NCBI GenBank assembly: GCA_036877525.1
Contig: JAZGTH010000140.1
Span: forward strand, 475,205 to 539,204
Origin: Chromobotia macracanthus
Lineage: Eukaryota > Chordata > Actinopteri > Cypriniformes > Botiidae
DNA: 64,000 bases
Direction: 5' to 3'
This document shows positions 48,601-61,439 of the stretch, in pieces. Both the position numbers and the translations under genes were made by a program. The notes beneath the pieces are model-generated. The model worked only from the letters and a program-made list of their open reading frames with translations, did not search any database and was not told where the DNA came from. The stretch's first letter is position 1. Each line of letters starts with the position of its first letter.

Positions 48601-50445
48601 TATGATGAGAGTATTGAACTTCAGAGAATGAGTGTATGGTGAGAGTATTGAACAGAGAATGAGTGTATGATGAGAGTATTGAACAGAGAATGAGTGTATG
48701 ATGAGAGTATTGAACAGAGAATGAGTGTATGATGAGAGTATTGAACAGAGAATGAGTGTATGGTGAGAGTATTGAACTTCAGAGAATGAGTGTATGGTGA
48801 GAGTATTGAACAGAGAATGAGTGTATGATGAGAGTATTGAACAGAGAATGAGTGTATGATGAGAGTATTGAACAGAGAATGAGTGTATGGTGAGAGTATT
48901 GAACTTCAGAGAATGAGTGTATGATGAGAGTATTGAACAGAGAATGAGTGTATGGTGAGAGTATTGAACAGAGAATGAGTGTATGGTGAGAGTATTGAAC
49001 AGAGAATGAGTGTATGGTGAGAGTATTGAACAGAGAATGAGTGTATGATGAGAGTATTGAACAGAGAATGAGTGTATGATGAGAGTATTGAACTTCAGAG
49101 AATGAGTGTATGGTGAGAGTATTGAACAGAGAATGAGTGTATGGTGAGAGTATTGAACTTCAGAGAATGAGTGTATGGTGAGAGTATTGAACAGAGAATG
49201 AGTGTATGATGAGAGTATTGAACAGAGAATGAGTGTATGATGAGAGTATTGAACAGAGAATGAGTGTATGGTGAGAGTATTGAACTTCAGAGAATGAGTG
49301 TATGGTGAGAGTATTGAACAGAGAATGAGTGTATGATGAGAGTATTGAACAGAGAATGAGTGTATGATGAGAGTATTGAACAGAGAATGAGTGTATGATG
49401 AGAGTATTGAACAGAGAATGAGTGTATGGTGAGAGTATTGAACAGAGAATGAGTGTATGATGAGAGTATTGAACAGAGAATGAGTGTATGATGAGAGTAT
49501 TGAACTTCAGAGAATGAGTGTATGGTGAGAGTATTGAACAGAGAATGAGTGTATGATGAGAGTATTGAACAGAGAATGAGTGTATGGTGAGAGTATTGAA
49601 CAGAGAATGAGTGTATGGTGAGAGTATTGAACAGAGAATGAGTGTATGGTGAGAGTATTGAACAGAGAATGAGTGTATGATGAGAGTATTGAACAGAGAA
49701 TGAGTGTATGGTGAGAGTATTGAACTTCAGAGAATGAGTGTATGATGAGAGTATTGAACAGAGAATGAGTGTATGGTGAGAGTATTGAACTTCAGAGAAT
49801 GAGTGTATGATGAGAGTATTGAACAGAGAATGAGTGTGTGATGAGAGTATTGAACAGAGAATGAGTGTATGGTGAGAGTATTGAACTTCAGAGAATGAGT
49901 GTATGGTGAGAGTATTGAACAGAGAATGAGTGTATGGTGAGAGTATTGAACTTCAGAGAATGAGTGTATGGTGAGAGTATTGAACAGAGAATGAGTGTAT
50001 GATGAGAGTATTGAACAGAGAATGAGTGTATGATGAGAGTATTGAACAGAGAATGAGTGTATGGTGAGAGTATTGAACAGAGAATGAGTGTATGGTGAGA
50101 GTATTGAACAGAGAATGAGTGTATGGTGAGAGTATTGAACAGAGAATGAGTGTATGGTGAGAGTATTGAACTTCAGAGAATGAGTGTATGGTGAGAGTAT
50201 TGAACAGAGAATGAGTGTATGGTGAGAGTATTTAACTTCAGAGAATGAGTGTATGGTGAGAGTATTGAACAGAGAATGAGTGTATGATGAGAGTATTGAA
50301 CAGAGAATGAGTGTATGATGAGAGTATTGAACTTCAGAGAATGAGTGTATGGTGAGAGTATTGAACAGAGAATGAGTGTATGGTGAGAGTATTGAACAGA
50401 GAATGAGTGTATGGTGAGAGTATTGAACAGAGAATGAGTGTATGC
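45655..50445. repeat. 4.8 kb minisatellite, 31/34-base unit
   Basis: About 150 copies of CAGAGAATGAGTGTATG, A or G, TGAGAGTATTGAA. A 34-base form carries an extra TTC (GAACTTCAGAG). Single-base A/G change (TATGATGAG or TATGGTGAG) is the main variation. Because 31 is not a multiple of three, three units make a 31-codon super-period; on the minus strand one frame stays open for 202 and 261 codons (periodic HTLILCSIL and SVQYSH). These frames are artefacts. The array lies upstream (gene sense) of the laminin LN exon. Confidence 0.97.
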
Positions 50446-50458
50446 TGAGATAAATCCT

Positions 50459-50495
50459 CCACACACACACACACACACACACAGACACACACACA
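50459..50495. repeat. CA microsatellite at array end
   Basis: (CA)n tract starting about 15 bases after the 31-base array stops. Confidence 0.9.
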
Positions 50496-50499
50496 CTCT

Positions 50500-51600
50500 T
50501 CATTATTGTCACTTGTCACTGTTGTGTCACTACAGACACACAACCCCAGAACACAGACAGAAAATCCTCTACACACAGACATACACAGCTCTGTCCTGAA
50601 TAGTTCTTTTTTATTGTGGTTTAAATGCATTCAGCTTCTTTAAATGTCATTAAACATATACAAAGAGTGACTCTGGCCTGTCCTGCCACAGACCTTTATC
50701 AACTGTATCCAACAATTCAATTCATACCTCATTTTAACATATTGAACTGATGTTATCTTAATTTAATGAGTCCCACATTATTATCACAGTTTCCTCTTAT
50801 TAAAACTGGTGGAAAAACTGTGGCAGTCAGAAACATTATCTTTCCACACATACTCAATTCTTTTAGTCTACAGGGAATTTACGTTTATCAATAACTAAAA
50901 ACCAAAAAAAGCCCTGTTACTCCAATATTTTATATATATTTAAAGTTATTTATTTAATTATAAGTTGTATTTTAATTTTATTGTCTACAGATTTACATTA
51001 CAGTTTATCCAAAGAGACTTTAGCCTGAAAGTACTATAGACTGAAATCCTCATCTAAACAAGAAAATAGAGCTCATGTAATATTTCAGTGTGGTTGGGGC
51101 TGTCCAAGTTATACATTGAATTTAAGAAAACTCTGTTTTGCACCCTTTCATCAAACTAACAGTCATAACATGAAACACACATAATAAATGATGTATAAAA
51201 GTCCCACAGCACGTCTCTGTGTCCACTCACCACATAATCTTACTGCAGTAACACTGTTTTTAACTGGCTGTAATTTGATGGCTTTATGATATGACTTATA
51301 AGAGATGTAATAACTGCCCCCCCGGCTCAAGACACCATCTTTAATTCGATAAACAGGAAACAAGGCAGATTGGACACAGAACTGCAGTCTGAGCAGCAAA
51401 TACACAAACACACTCGCAAAGGGCACAAACTGTCTAGACGGGTTTTTTTACTCTGGACAATCTGGTCAAGAATTTCTGCAAGTAAAGCAGTAAACACACA
51501 TGCATGTGCAGCTGTGGACACACACACAGTCATGAATGAACAAAAGACGCAATTTGCCTTCGGCATGGAGCAATACCCATTTGTTTAGAACTCCATCTGC
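50500..51600. other. Unique AT-rich sequence, nothing seen
   Basis: Frames at 51163-51588 have no domain. No repeat family recognised. Confidence 0.4.
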
Positions 51601-51604
51601 GATC

Positions 51605-51606
<2 letters not shown>

Positions 51607-51684
<78 letters not shown>
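51607..51684. repeat. AT dinucleotide microsatellite
   Basis: Perfect (AT)n of about 38 units. Confidence 0.98.
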
Positions 51685-51688
<4 letters not shown>

Positions 51689-51929
51689 GACAAGTATTCT
51701 ACCTGTATGCATACTCTCAAGGTGAATTGCATATTAACGTGTCAAACCTGGTCATGTTTACATTCTAAATGATCCTCTCTGGATGTGCTGACTAATGCAG
51801 TATAAGGTGTGAATGTATCCGGCCTCATATACTTATTATTTTAAATTCAGCTAAAGGGCACAAACTTTCCAGCAACATGAGGAACATGTAAATGAGGTCT
51901 TAAGCAGGACAAAGAAAATCTGTTTTCCC

Positions 51930-52500
51930 GCTTCAGTATACACCTCATTATTGGTCTATCAGCCCTCAAGGGGTGTGGTACACCCAAGGTTAAAAGTCCA
52001 CCACACAGAGCAAACTTTACTCGCTCTCTCCCTCATCCACTCGCTGCACATCCTCTCGAGCCCTGCCTCACTCTCGAGACAGCCTTTCCAGCGTTGTTTA
52101 CTTTGGCTCAGTTCGTCTATCTACGCTGACCAATCCGATGTCAGGAAGGCCCCAACGAACTGCCGCTCACTTCGAACTCATCAGAACCTGCAACATTCCT
52201 CGCTCACACCCGGACTCTTGCTTCAGCACATCTGAGTTCAATGCAAGTATCCGATTCATTGTGTTTAAGTTTTACCCCTTTAAAGGTGATTTTAACTGAT
52301 GGTTCATGCAGAAGTGGTTAGCCGATTTAATCCTGCCATTCTTTACTTCTCTTTTTCCCACTGTTTATGTTTTATGTATTCCTTTGTTTAGTGTATGATT
52401 ATTTGTTTAGTGTAGTCATAAATGTTCCCTGTAGCGTAGTCAATAAACCCCTGTTTTTATTGCTGAAAATTGTTACTGTGTTTATTGCTCACATATTAAC
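51930..52500 (+). repeat. Possible LTR-like or retroposed segment with poly-A signal
   Basis: GC-richer than its surroundings up to about 52250, then an AT-rich stretch with AATAAA at 52442-52447 followed by a T-rich and TG-rich run (gttactgtgtttattgctcac). This order (GC-rich part, AATAAA, TG-rich end) recalls the R-U5 part of an LTR, but I could not define TG..CA ends, a primer-binding site or a target duplication. The frame at 51951-52235 is not recognisable. Confidence 0.25.
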
Positions 52501-52509
52501 GTCACTTAA

Positions 52510-53590
52510 ACTGCCTTGATTTCGTTACCTGGTCTGAAGTAGTACTGTATTACAGTAAGAATTTTATCTTTTCAAGGCCGAAAAAGTAACATTTCTTAGA
52601 GTTGATGCGCGATCCGCTGAATACCCGGTGGACGAGTAATTCAGTCTGTCGTGAATATTAACTCTACTGCATCAGGTAAAATCTATAAAACACGTATGAT
52701 TAATAACATCAAATCATGTGTGATTTTTCCCTTTGGGCCAATCATCTAGTGTTCCAAATACACTACAGCACACAAAACGGTTCAAAACAGACAGATGGAA
52801 ACTGGCTTCATTAGGTCACCATGACAGAGCTCTGAACAAATTCTCCCATCCGGGATCAAAACATCAAAATCACAGTGCTGAGTGAGACGCTACAGATTAA
52901 TTTCTTTCATCCGGACAAACATTTCAGCAAAGCAGCTCTACAGAACCAGAAACAGCAACACATTCTAAACAGACATATGGCTTAGCTGCAACATATGGTA
53001 AAAACTCAACGCACTGCCATTAGAATATGAAATACTACAGTGAAGAGAGTAACAATAGACACAGTGTTGCTCTTTCATGCATAAACAACAAACAACAAAA
53101 ATCAGATCTATTTAAATTAATATTTCCAGTTATTTGCAACATGTTGTCTCTGGACAACTTTACCTAGAGATGCAACTACTGACTCAGATCAACTAACTGA
53201 CTAATCAGACCAGATGTGAATTACATGACCAAATGTATTTTGTAGCTTTAAAGGACAGCTAATACTTCTGTCACTTCCATTTGTGGTGCTGTAGACAAGT
53301 CATCTCTAACATCATCATTTGAACAACTCAGTAATGGCGCTGTGATTGGACATTTTCATCTGTGGGATAAATAAACGATGGTTGCCTAAATACATAATTT
53401 CCACAATGATTTGGTAACTTTAAACCTGTGTGTGATGCTACATTAACAGCACTAGCGAAACAAAATCACCCAGATCCAACAAAACTAAATAAACGGCTGA
53501 CACAGTATCAGAAGCGAAGAGTAATGACAGATGGAGAGACATTTCTGACAGCTGTCATGATCAGAATGTGATGTTGTAGTTGATCGTCCA
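52510..53590. other. Unique sequence, nothing seen
   Basis: No exon, repeat or mobile element recognised. Confidence 0.4.
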
Positions 53591-53599
53591 TCACAGAGC

Positions 53600-56500
53600 T
53601 GCAGGTCATAAGTATGAGCTCCACGAAACACTACAGGTCATAAGTGTGAGCTCAACGAAACACTACAGGTCATAAGTGTGAGCTCAACGAAACTCACTAC
53701 AGGTCATAAGTGTGAGCTCCACGAAACACTACAGGTCATAAGTGTGAGCTCAACGAAACACTACAGGTCATAAGTGTGAGCTCAACGAAACACTACAGGT
53801 CATAAGTGTGAGCTCAACAAAACACACTACAGGTCATAAGTGTGAGCTCCACGAATAACTACAGGTCATAAGTGTGAGCTCAACGAAACACCACAGGTCA
53901 TAAGTGTGAGCTCAACGAAACACCACAGGTCATAAGTGTGAGCTCCACAAATAACTACAGGTCATAAGTGTGAGCTCCACGAAACACTACAGGTCACAAG
54001 TGTGAGCTCCACGAATAACTACAGGTCATAAGTGTGAGCTCCATGAATAACTACAGGTCATAAGTGTGAGCTCAACGAAACACCACAGGTTATAAATGTG
54101 AGCTCCACGAAAAACTACAGGTCATAAGTGTGAGCTCCACAAATAACTACAGGTCACAAGTGTGAGCTCAACGAAACACTACATGTCATAAGTGTGAGCT
54201 CAACGAAACACACTACAGGTCATAAGTGTGAGCTCAACGAAACACACTACAGGTCATAAGTGTGAGATCCACGAATAACTACAGGTCATAAGTGTGAGCT
54301 CCACGAATAACTACAGGTCACAAGTGTGAGCTCCACGAATAACTACAGGTCACAAGTGTGAGCTCAACGAAACACTACAGGTCACAAGTGTGAGCTCAAC
54401 GAAACACAATACAGGTCACAAGTGTGAGCTCAACGAAACACTACAGATCATAAGTGTGAGCTCAACGAAACACACTACAGGTCATAAGTGTGAGCTCAAC
54501 GAAACACCACAGGTCATAAGTGTGAGCTCAACAAAACACTACAGGTCATAAGTATGAGCTCCATGAATAACTACAGGTCACAAGTGTGAGCTCCACGAAT
54601 AACTACAGGTCACAAGTGTGAGCTCCACGAATAACTACAGGTCATAAGTGTGAGCTCTACGAATAACTACAGGTCACAAGTGTGAGCTCAACGAAACACT
54701 ACAGGTCATAAGTGTGAGCTCAACGAAACACTACAGGTCATAAGTGTGAGCTCAATGAAACACACCACAGGTCATAAGTGTGAGCTTAATGAAACACCAC
54801 AGGTAATAAGTGTGAGCTCAATGAAACACACCACAGGTCATAAGTGTGAGCTCAATGAAACACACCACAGGTCATAAGTGTGAACTCAATGAAACACACC
54901 ACAGGTCACAAGTGTGAGCTCAATGAAACACACCACAGGTCATAAGTGTGAGCTTAATGAAACACACCACAGGTAATAAGTGTGAGCTCAATGAAACACA
55001 CCACAGGTCATAAGTGTGAGCTCAATGAAACACACCACAGGTCATAAGTGTGAGCTCAATGAAACACACCACAGGTCATAAGTGTGAGCTCAATGAAACA
55101 CACCACAGGTCATAAGTGTGAGCTCAATGAAACACACCACAGGTCATAAGTGTGAGCTCAATGAAACACACCACAGGTCATAAGTGTGAGCGCAATGAAC
55201 CACACCACAGATCATAAGTGTAAGCTCAATGAAACACACCACAGGTCATAAGTGTGAGCTCAATGAAACACACCACAGGTCATAAGTGTAAGCTCAATGA
55301 AACACACCACAGGTCATAAGTGTGAGCTCAATGAAACACACCACAGGTAATAAGTGTGAGCTCAATGAAACACACCACAGGTCATAAGTGTGAGCGCAAT
55401 GAACCACACCACAGATCATAAGTGTAAGCTCAATGAAACACACCACAGGTCATAAGTGTGAGCTCAATGAAACACACCACAGGTCATAAGTGTGAGCTCA
55501 TAAACACACCACAGGTAATAAGTGTGAGCTCAATGAAACACACCACAGGTCATAAGTGTGAGCTCAATGAAACACACCACAGGTCATAAGTGTGAGCTCA
55601 ATGAAACACACCACAGGTCACAAGTGTGAGCTCAATGAAACACACCACAGGTCATAAGTGTGAGCTCAATGAAACACACCACAGGTCATAAGTGTGAGCT
55701 CAATGAAACACACCACAGGTCATAAGTGTGAGCTCAATGAAACACACCACAGGTCATAAGTGTGAGCTCAATGAAACACACCACAGGTCATAAGTGTAAG
55801 CGCAATGAACCACGCCACAGATCATAAGTGTAAGCTCAATGAAACACACCACAGGTCATAAGTGTGAGCTCAATGAAACACACCACAGGTCATAAGTGTG
55901 AGCTTAATGAAACACACCACAGGTAATAAGTGTGAGCTCAATGAAACACACCACAGGTCATAAGTGTGAGCTCAATGAAACACACCACAGGTCATAAGTG
56001 TGAGCTCAATGAAACACACCACAGGTCACAAGTGTGAGCTCAATGAAACACACCACAGGTCATAAGTGTGAGCTCAATGAAACACACCACAGGTCATAAG
56101 TGTGAGCTCAATGAACCACACCACAGATCATAAGTGTGAGCTCAATGAAACACACCACAGGTCATAATTGTGAGCTCAATGAAACACACCACAGGTCATA
56201 AGTGTGAGCTCAATGAAACACAGCACAGGTCATAAGTGTGAGCTCAATGAAACACAGCACAGGTCATAAGTGTGAGCTTAATGAAACACACCACAGGTCA
56301 TAAGTGTGAGCTCAATGAAACACAGCACAGGTCATAAGTGTGAGCTTAATGAAACACAGCACAGGTCATAAGTGTGAGCTTAATGAAACACACCACAGGT
56401 CATAAGTGTGAGCTCAATGAAACACAGCACAGGTCATAAGTGTGAGCTCAATGAAACACACCACAGGTCATAAGTGTGAGCTCAATGAAACACAGCACAG

Positions 56501-58464
56501 GTCATAAGTGTGAGCTTAATGAAACACACCACAGGTCATAAGTGTGAGCTCAATGAAACACACCACAGGTCATAAGTGTGAGCTCAATGAAACACACCAC
56601 AGGTCATAAGTGTGAGCTCAATGAAACACACCACAGGTCATACGTGTGAGCTCAATGAAACACACCACAGGTCATAAGTGTGAGCTCAATGAAACACACC
56701 ACAGGTCATAAGTGTGAGCTCAATGAAACACACCACAGGTCATAAGTGTGAGCTCAATGAAACACACCACAGGTCATAAGTGTGAGCTCAATGAACCACA
56801 CCACAGGTCATAAGTGTGAGCTCAATGAAACACACCACAGGTCATAAGTGTGAGCTCAATGAAACACACCACAGGTCATACGTGTGAGCTCAATGAAACA
56901 CACCACAGGTCATAAGTGTGAGCTCAATGAAACACACCACAGGTCATAAGTGTGAGCTCAATGAAACACACCACAGGTCATAATTGTGAGCTCAATGAAA
57001 CACACCACAGGTCATAAGTGTGAGCTCAATGAACCACACCACAGGTCATAAGTGTGAGCTCAATGAAACACACCACAGGTCATAAGTGTGAGCTCAATGA
57101 AACACACCACAGATCATAAGTGTAAGCTCAATGAAACACACCACAGGTCATAAGTGTGAGCTTAATGAAACACACCACAGGTCATAAGTGTGAGCTCAAT
57201 GAAACACAGCACAGGTCAATAAAGTGTGAGCTTAATGAAACTCACCACAGGTCATAATTGTGAGCTTAATGAAACACACCACAGGTCATAAGTGTGAGCT
57301 CAATGAAACACAGCACAGGTCATAAGTGTGAGCTCAATGAAACACAGCACAGGTCATAAGTGTGAGCTCAATGAAACACACCACAGGTAATAAGTGTGAG
57401 CTCAATGAAACACACCACAGGTCATAAGTGTAAGCGCAATGAACCACACCACAGATCATAAGTGTGAGCTCAATGAAACACACCACAGGTCATAAGTGTG
57501 AGCTCAATGAAACACAGCACAGGTCATAAGTGTGAGCTCAATGAAACACACCACAGGTCATAAGTGTGAGCTCAATGAAACACACCACAGGTCATAAGTG
57601 TGAACTCAATGAAACACACCACAGGTCATAAGTGTGAGCTCAGTGAAACACACCACAGGTCATAAGTGTGAGCTCAATGAAACACAGCACAGGTCATAAG
57701 TGTGAGCTCAATGAAACACAGCACAGGTCATAAGTGTGAGCTTAATGAAACACAGCACAGGTCATAAGTGTGAGCTCAATGAAACACACCACAGGTCATA
57801 AGTGTGAGCTCAATGAAACACACCACAGGTCATACGTGTGAGCTCAATGAAACACACCACAGGTCACAAGTGTGAGCTCAATGAAACACACCACAGGTCA
57901 TAAGTGTGAGCTCAATGAAACACACCACAGGTCATAATTGTGAGCTCAATGAAACACACCACAGGTCATAAGTGTGAGCTCAATGAAACACAGCACAGGT
58001 CATAAGTGTGAGCTTAATGAAACACACCACAGGTCATAAGTGTGAGCTCAATGAAACACAGCACAGGTCAATAAAGTGTGAGCTTAATGAAACTCACCAC
58101 AGGTCATAATTGTGAGCTCAATGAAACACACCACAGGTCATAAGTGTGAGCTCAATGAAACACAGCACAGGTCATAAGTGTGAGCTCAATGAAACACACC
58201 ACAGGTCATAAGTGTGAGCTCAATGAAACACACCACAGGTCACAAGTGTGAGCTCAATGAAACACACCACAGGTCATAAGTGTGAGCTCAATGAAACACA
58301 GCACAGGTCATAAGTGTGAGCTCAATGAAACACACCACAGGTCATAAGTGTGAGCTCAATGAAACACAGCACAGGTCATAAGTGTGAGCTCAATGAAACA
58401 CAGCACAGGTCATAAGTGTGAGCTCAATGAAACACACCACAGGTCATAAGTGCGAGCTCAATGA
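53600..58464. repeat. 4.9 kb minisatellite, 32/34-base unit with AGGTCA
   Basis: About 145 copies of ACAGGTCATAAGTGTGAGCT plus CAACGAAACACT (left part, 32 bases) or CAATGAAACACACC (right part, 34 bases). The left fifth (to about 54.75 kb) is mixed, with CCACGAATAACT variants; the right part is much more uniform, with small blocks carrying CAGCACAGG or GAGCTTAAT. The CGA to TGA change between the two parts is a CpG transition. Confidence 0.97.
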
Positions 58465-58469
58465 GCTTG

Positions 58470-58816
58470 TATTTAGGGCTGCTGTTGATTCTCAACTTCA
58501 GATTTCTTCTGCAAAGATTTACTGTGCTTCAGAGACTCTGACACCATAACTCACAGTGTGTGTGTTTATGAGGGTGCGTAAGTGTGTGTGGGTTTTTTTT
58601 GAGGGTGCATAATGTGTGTGTGTGTTGACAGCCACTAACAGCAGCTTTGCTCAGATTTACCACTCCATTTCTGTTTCATTAGGAACTGCAAGTCAACACA
58701 TGGTTATGTAAACACTTTTAATGATGGCTGTAAATGTCTATAGGAATCTATCACTTCTCTCACTATTTTACTCCATCTGTCTGTAGTATTTATTTATTTT
58801 TGATTAATTCCAATAT

Positions 58817-58851
<35 letters not shown>

Positions 58852-59425
58852 CTGTATATGCTGTATATTGAACAGTTACTTGTGGTACATAAAACATTAT
58901 TATTCACCTTCTGTCAGGCTTCTCTTTCAGGCTCTTCAATAATTGTTGTCATTGTTTTAATTTCCCTGAAACTTCTTTGTTTATAACAATTCTGTAGATT
59001 TCATTTTGTGTGTTTGGACAAAACGTTTCACATTTTAAAAGCTGCACATCCTGCAGGCCTGTAGTGTGGGAATGTTTCTACAGTAGAGAATCACCAGAGA
59101 TCCCATATTTTTATCATAACATCTCAACAGTGTTGTTGCACTTTTAATTAAACTCTGATTAAAGTAATTGCCCTGTTGAGTCAAACAGTAATTCAGTGCT
59201 GTCCTGAAGGATAAATGACAATTTTAACATTTTTTACAGGAAATTAACATACAAGCATTGTATTAACCACTAAAGAGCCCATGTTTACTTTGTGTTTTGT
59301 TATATTTCATTTTTTTTGTTATAACAGCATAGCTAAACATAAACGTAATGTCCCCTCCAAAAATAGTAGATGTGACCCATCTACTACAATATCAGGGTTT
59401 TTTTTCTATTTTTTTTTCTTTTTGT
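58470..59425. other. Unique AT-rich sequence with an (AT)n run
   Basis: Contains a perfect (AT)n tract at about 58817-58848 and short TG runs at 58555-58625. Nothing coding. Confidence 0.5.
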
Positions 59426-59427
59426 CA

Positions 59428-59954
59428 TATACACTACCAGTTTGGAAAGTTGTTTGGAAACACCTGACTGAAATGTTTCTTAAAGATCTTTTAAACTGAA
59501 GACATTTGATAAAAATTGTAAAAAAAATATATAATTGTGCCAACATATTCATTTAAATTTAATTTTTGGTATTAGAAAACTACTATTTAAAAAAAATGTT
59601 TTTGAAATAGATGATTTGGACCAAATAATGAAGAAAAAGCAGCCAATAAGAGCGCAGGATAGAGGGGAACTCCTTCAAAACTCTTTAAAAATCTTCTCAG
59701 GATGATTCCTCAAGAAACTGGGTGATGGAAAATGTCAAGAAATTACTTGTAAATTCTAGACGAAGGGGGACTATATTGAATATGCTAGAATATGTCCTAT
59801 TTTACCTTATTTTCAATTTTCTTTAGTCACAACATAACTCCTATAGTTACATTTGTGTTATTTCATAGTTTTGATAAGTTTACTATTATTCATAAATAAA
59901 TAAAAAATATGAACAAAGAAAAAGTGTTTCCAAACTTTTTACTATTGTATATAT
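59428..59954. mobile_element. Short Tc1/mariner-type element with terminal inverted repeats
   Basis: The left end (atatacactaccagtttgg, then ttgtttggaaacac) is mirrored by the right end (gtgtttccaaactttttact, then attgtatatat), giving imperfect inverted repeats of about 30 bases, 527 bases apart end to end. Inside are CCTCAAGAAACTGGGTGA and TTATTTCATAGTTTTGATAAG, words I recognise from a widespread family of fish Tc1-like elements whose ends read CACTACCAGTCAAAAGTTTGGACACAC. Part of a decayed transposase may be present but no frame is open. Flanking AT/TA is compatible with TA target duplication. Confidence 0.7.
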
Positions 59955-59975
59955 TACAAGTGCAACAGGTATATT

Positions 59976-60191
59976 GTGAAAGTTGTGCCAAAAGTCAAGG
60001 TGCTGCTGGAAACTTCATCAAGTGAAGAGCAGGAGATTCTCTTCAGCAGGGGCACAATCTTCCACAGGGTCACTGTTCCAAAATATTTCAGGGAAATGGA
60101 TAAGAGATTACACAACTTTCACACGCTATCTTTTCAATGTTTTAAACAACAGTTGCAGTTGCAACTTTATACATTGCCATTTTTAACCTAA
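59976..60191 (+). other. Unassigned 71-codon open frame
   Basis: Reads VKVLLETSSSEEQEILFSRG, then TIFHRVTVPKYF. The stretch EEQEILFSRGTxFHRV slightly resembles the region around the catalytic EXE of ecto-ADP-ribosyltransferases (arginine ADP-ribosylating enzymes), but no upstream R-S motifs are present and there is no start or splice context. It may be a fragment of a decayed gene or chance. I do not assign a function. Confidence 0.15.
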
Positions 60192-60310
60192 AGTGTGAAG
60201 TTGCTTTATTATTGAATTATTAAAGATTTGCATTAATGTCGATAAACAGAATCTGTTTTTAATTGAGACAGACAAGTGAAAGCACTGCTGTATATATTTA
60301 TATTATTACA

Positions 60311-60311
60311 T

Positions 60312-60383
<72 letters not shown>
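60311..60383. repeat. Compound ACT then AAT trinucleotide microsatellite
   Basis: About 13 ACT units change abruptly into about 11 AAT units. Confidence 0.97.
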
Positions 60384-60384
<1 letters not shown>

Positions 60385-61171
60385 GGCACTGTATATGCAT
60401 GTCAGTACCTATTTCACATTCAGGAGCTTGTGCAGGAAAAGACTAATCGTTTGACATCAGAACAGGTTATCCAATCATAATGCAGATCTTCAACAAGAGA
60501 CAAAATAAACATGGGCTCTTAATGGTTCAACAAGCAATCTTTAACAAGGTCTTAACAACAAGTGTTTTTGGATGCAAGTAAACCTGTTTAACATAAATGA
60601 TATACATACACTATGATGCTTTTAAGTCTTGGACTGAAAATCAACTTTTTAAAAAGTCCATGCAGAAGCTGAATTAGGAAGGCTTGTCAACACATATATA
60701 TGTGCAGGTGTGTGTGTGTGAGAGTCCTCTGACTTGTGTTTCATAAAGCAGTGTTTACAGAGAAGAGACAATCTCACCTACATGTTTCCACAATTAGAAC
60801 GATGCTCGTCAGGGGAGCTGTGCCGGCTGGATATTGTATTTGTATTGTGTGTGTGTCCTGTATTGTGTATCCTGTAGCATACACACACACCCTCACATTC
60901 ACATATAATAGTCCCTTGTGAGGGAAGAAGAACAGTTTGCACACTGGACAGTCTGTTCTTTTCAAAGCACCTCCTCCAAGACAACAACATATGTGCACCT
61001 GTTAGATCCAAGAGGTGAATCACAGCCACTCCGTCCAATGTTTGTTTGAACCCTGCTCAGATCAACACACCTTCAACTTTGTTGTTTTTCTCAACAAAGA
61101 ATTCCTCTCAGTGTTCTGTTCTACACTCTTAGATGACAGCAGAAATGGGTCAAATACTAATGTACTGCAGC

Positions 61172-61265
61172 ACTCAAAAAACTAGACACGCCTACTCGTT
61201 CTTTATTTTTACTGCTTCCCATATTTTAGAGTAATACTGAGGAAGTCATGAAATCTGTGAACACA
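61172..61265. repeat. Fragment of the same Tc1-type repeat family
   Basis: CACTCAAAAAACTAGACACG, then CCTACTCGTTCTTTATTTTTACTG, then GTAATACTGAGGAAGTCATGAAAT, follows the order of the family end seen (reverse-complemented) at 59.95 kb. Only one end is present. Confidence 0.5.
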
Positions 61266-61317
61266 AGATGTGTGTACAGGAAATACAAAGCAAACAAAAC
61301 TTGTTTTAAACAAAACT

Positions 61318-61436
61318 TCACTCACTCTGGTCGCTCACACTAGTCACTCTGGTCACTTCACTCACTCTGGTTGCTCACGCTGGTCACTCTGGTCACTCAC
61401 GCTGGTCACTTCACTCACTCTGGTCACTTCATTCAG
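61318..61436. repeat. Small minisatellite, TCACTCTGG/GTCACT units
   Basis: About nine irregular copies of CACTCTGGTCACT and CTCACGCTGGTCACT in 120 bases. Explains the open frame at 61270-61467. Confidence 0.85.
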
Positions 61437-61439
61437 GAT

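Noticed and set aside
46057..50630. Minus-strand frames of 202, 261, 107 and 98 codons
   Set aside because: Products of the 31/34-base minisatellite and the adjoining CA run.
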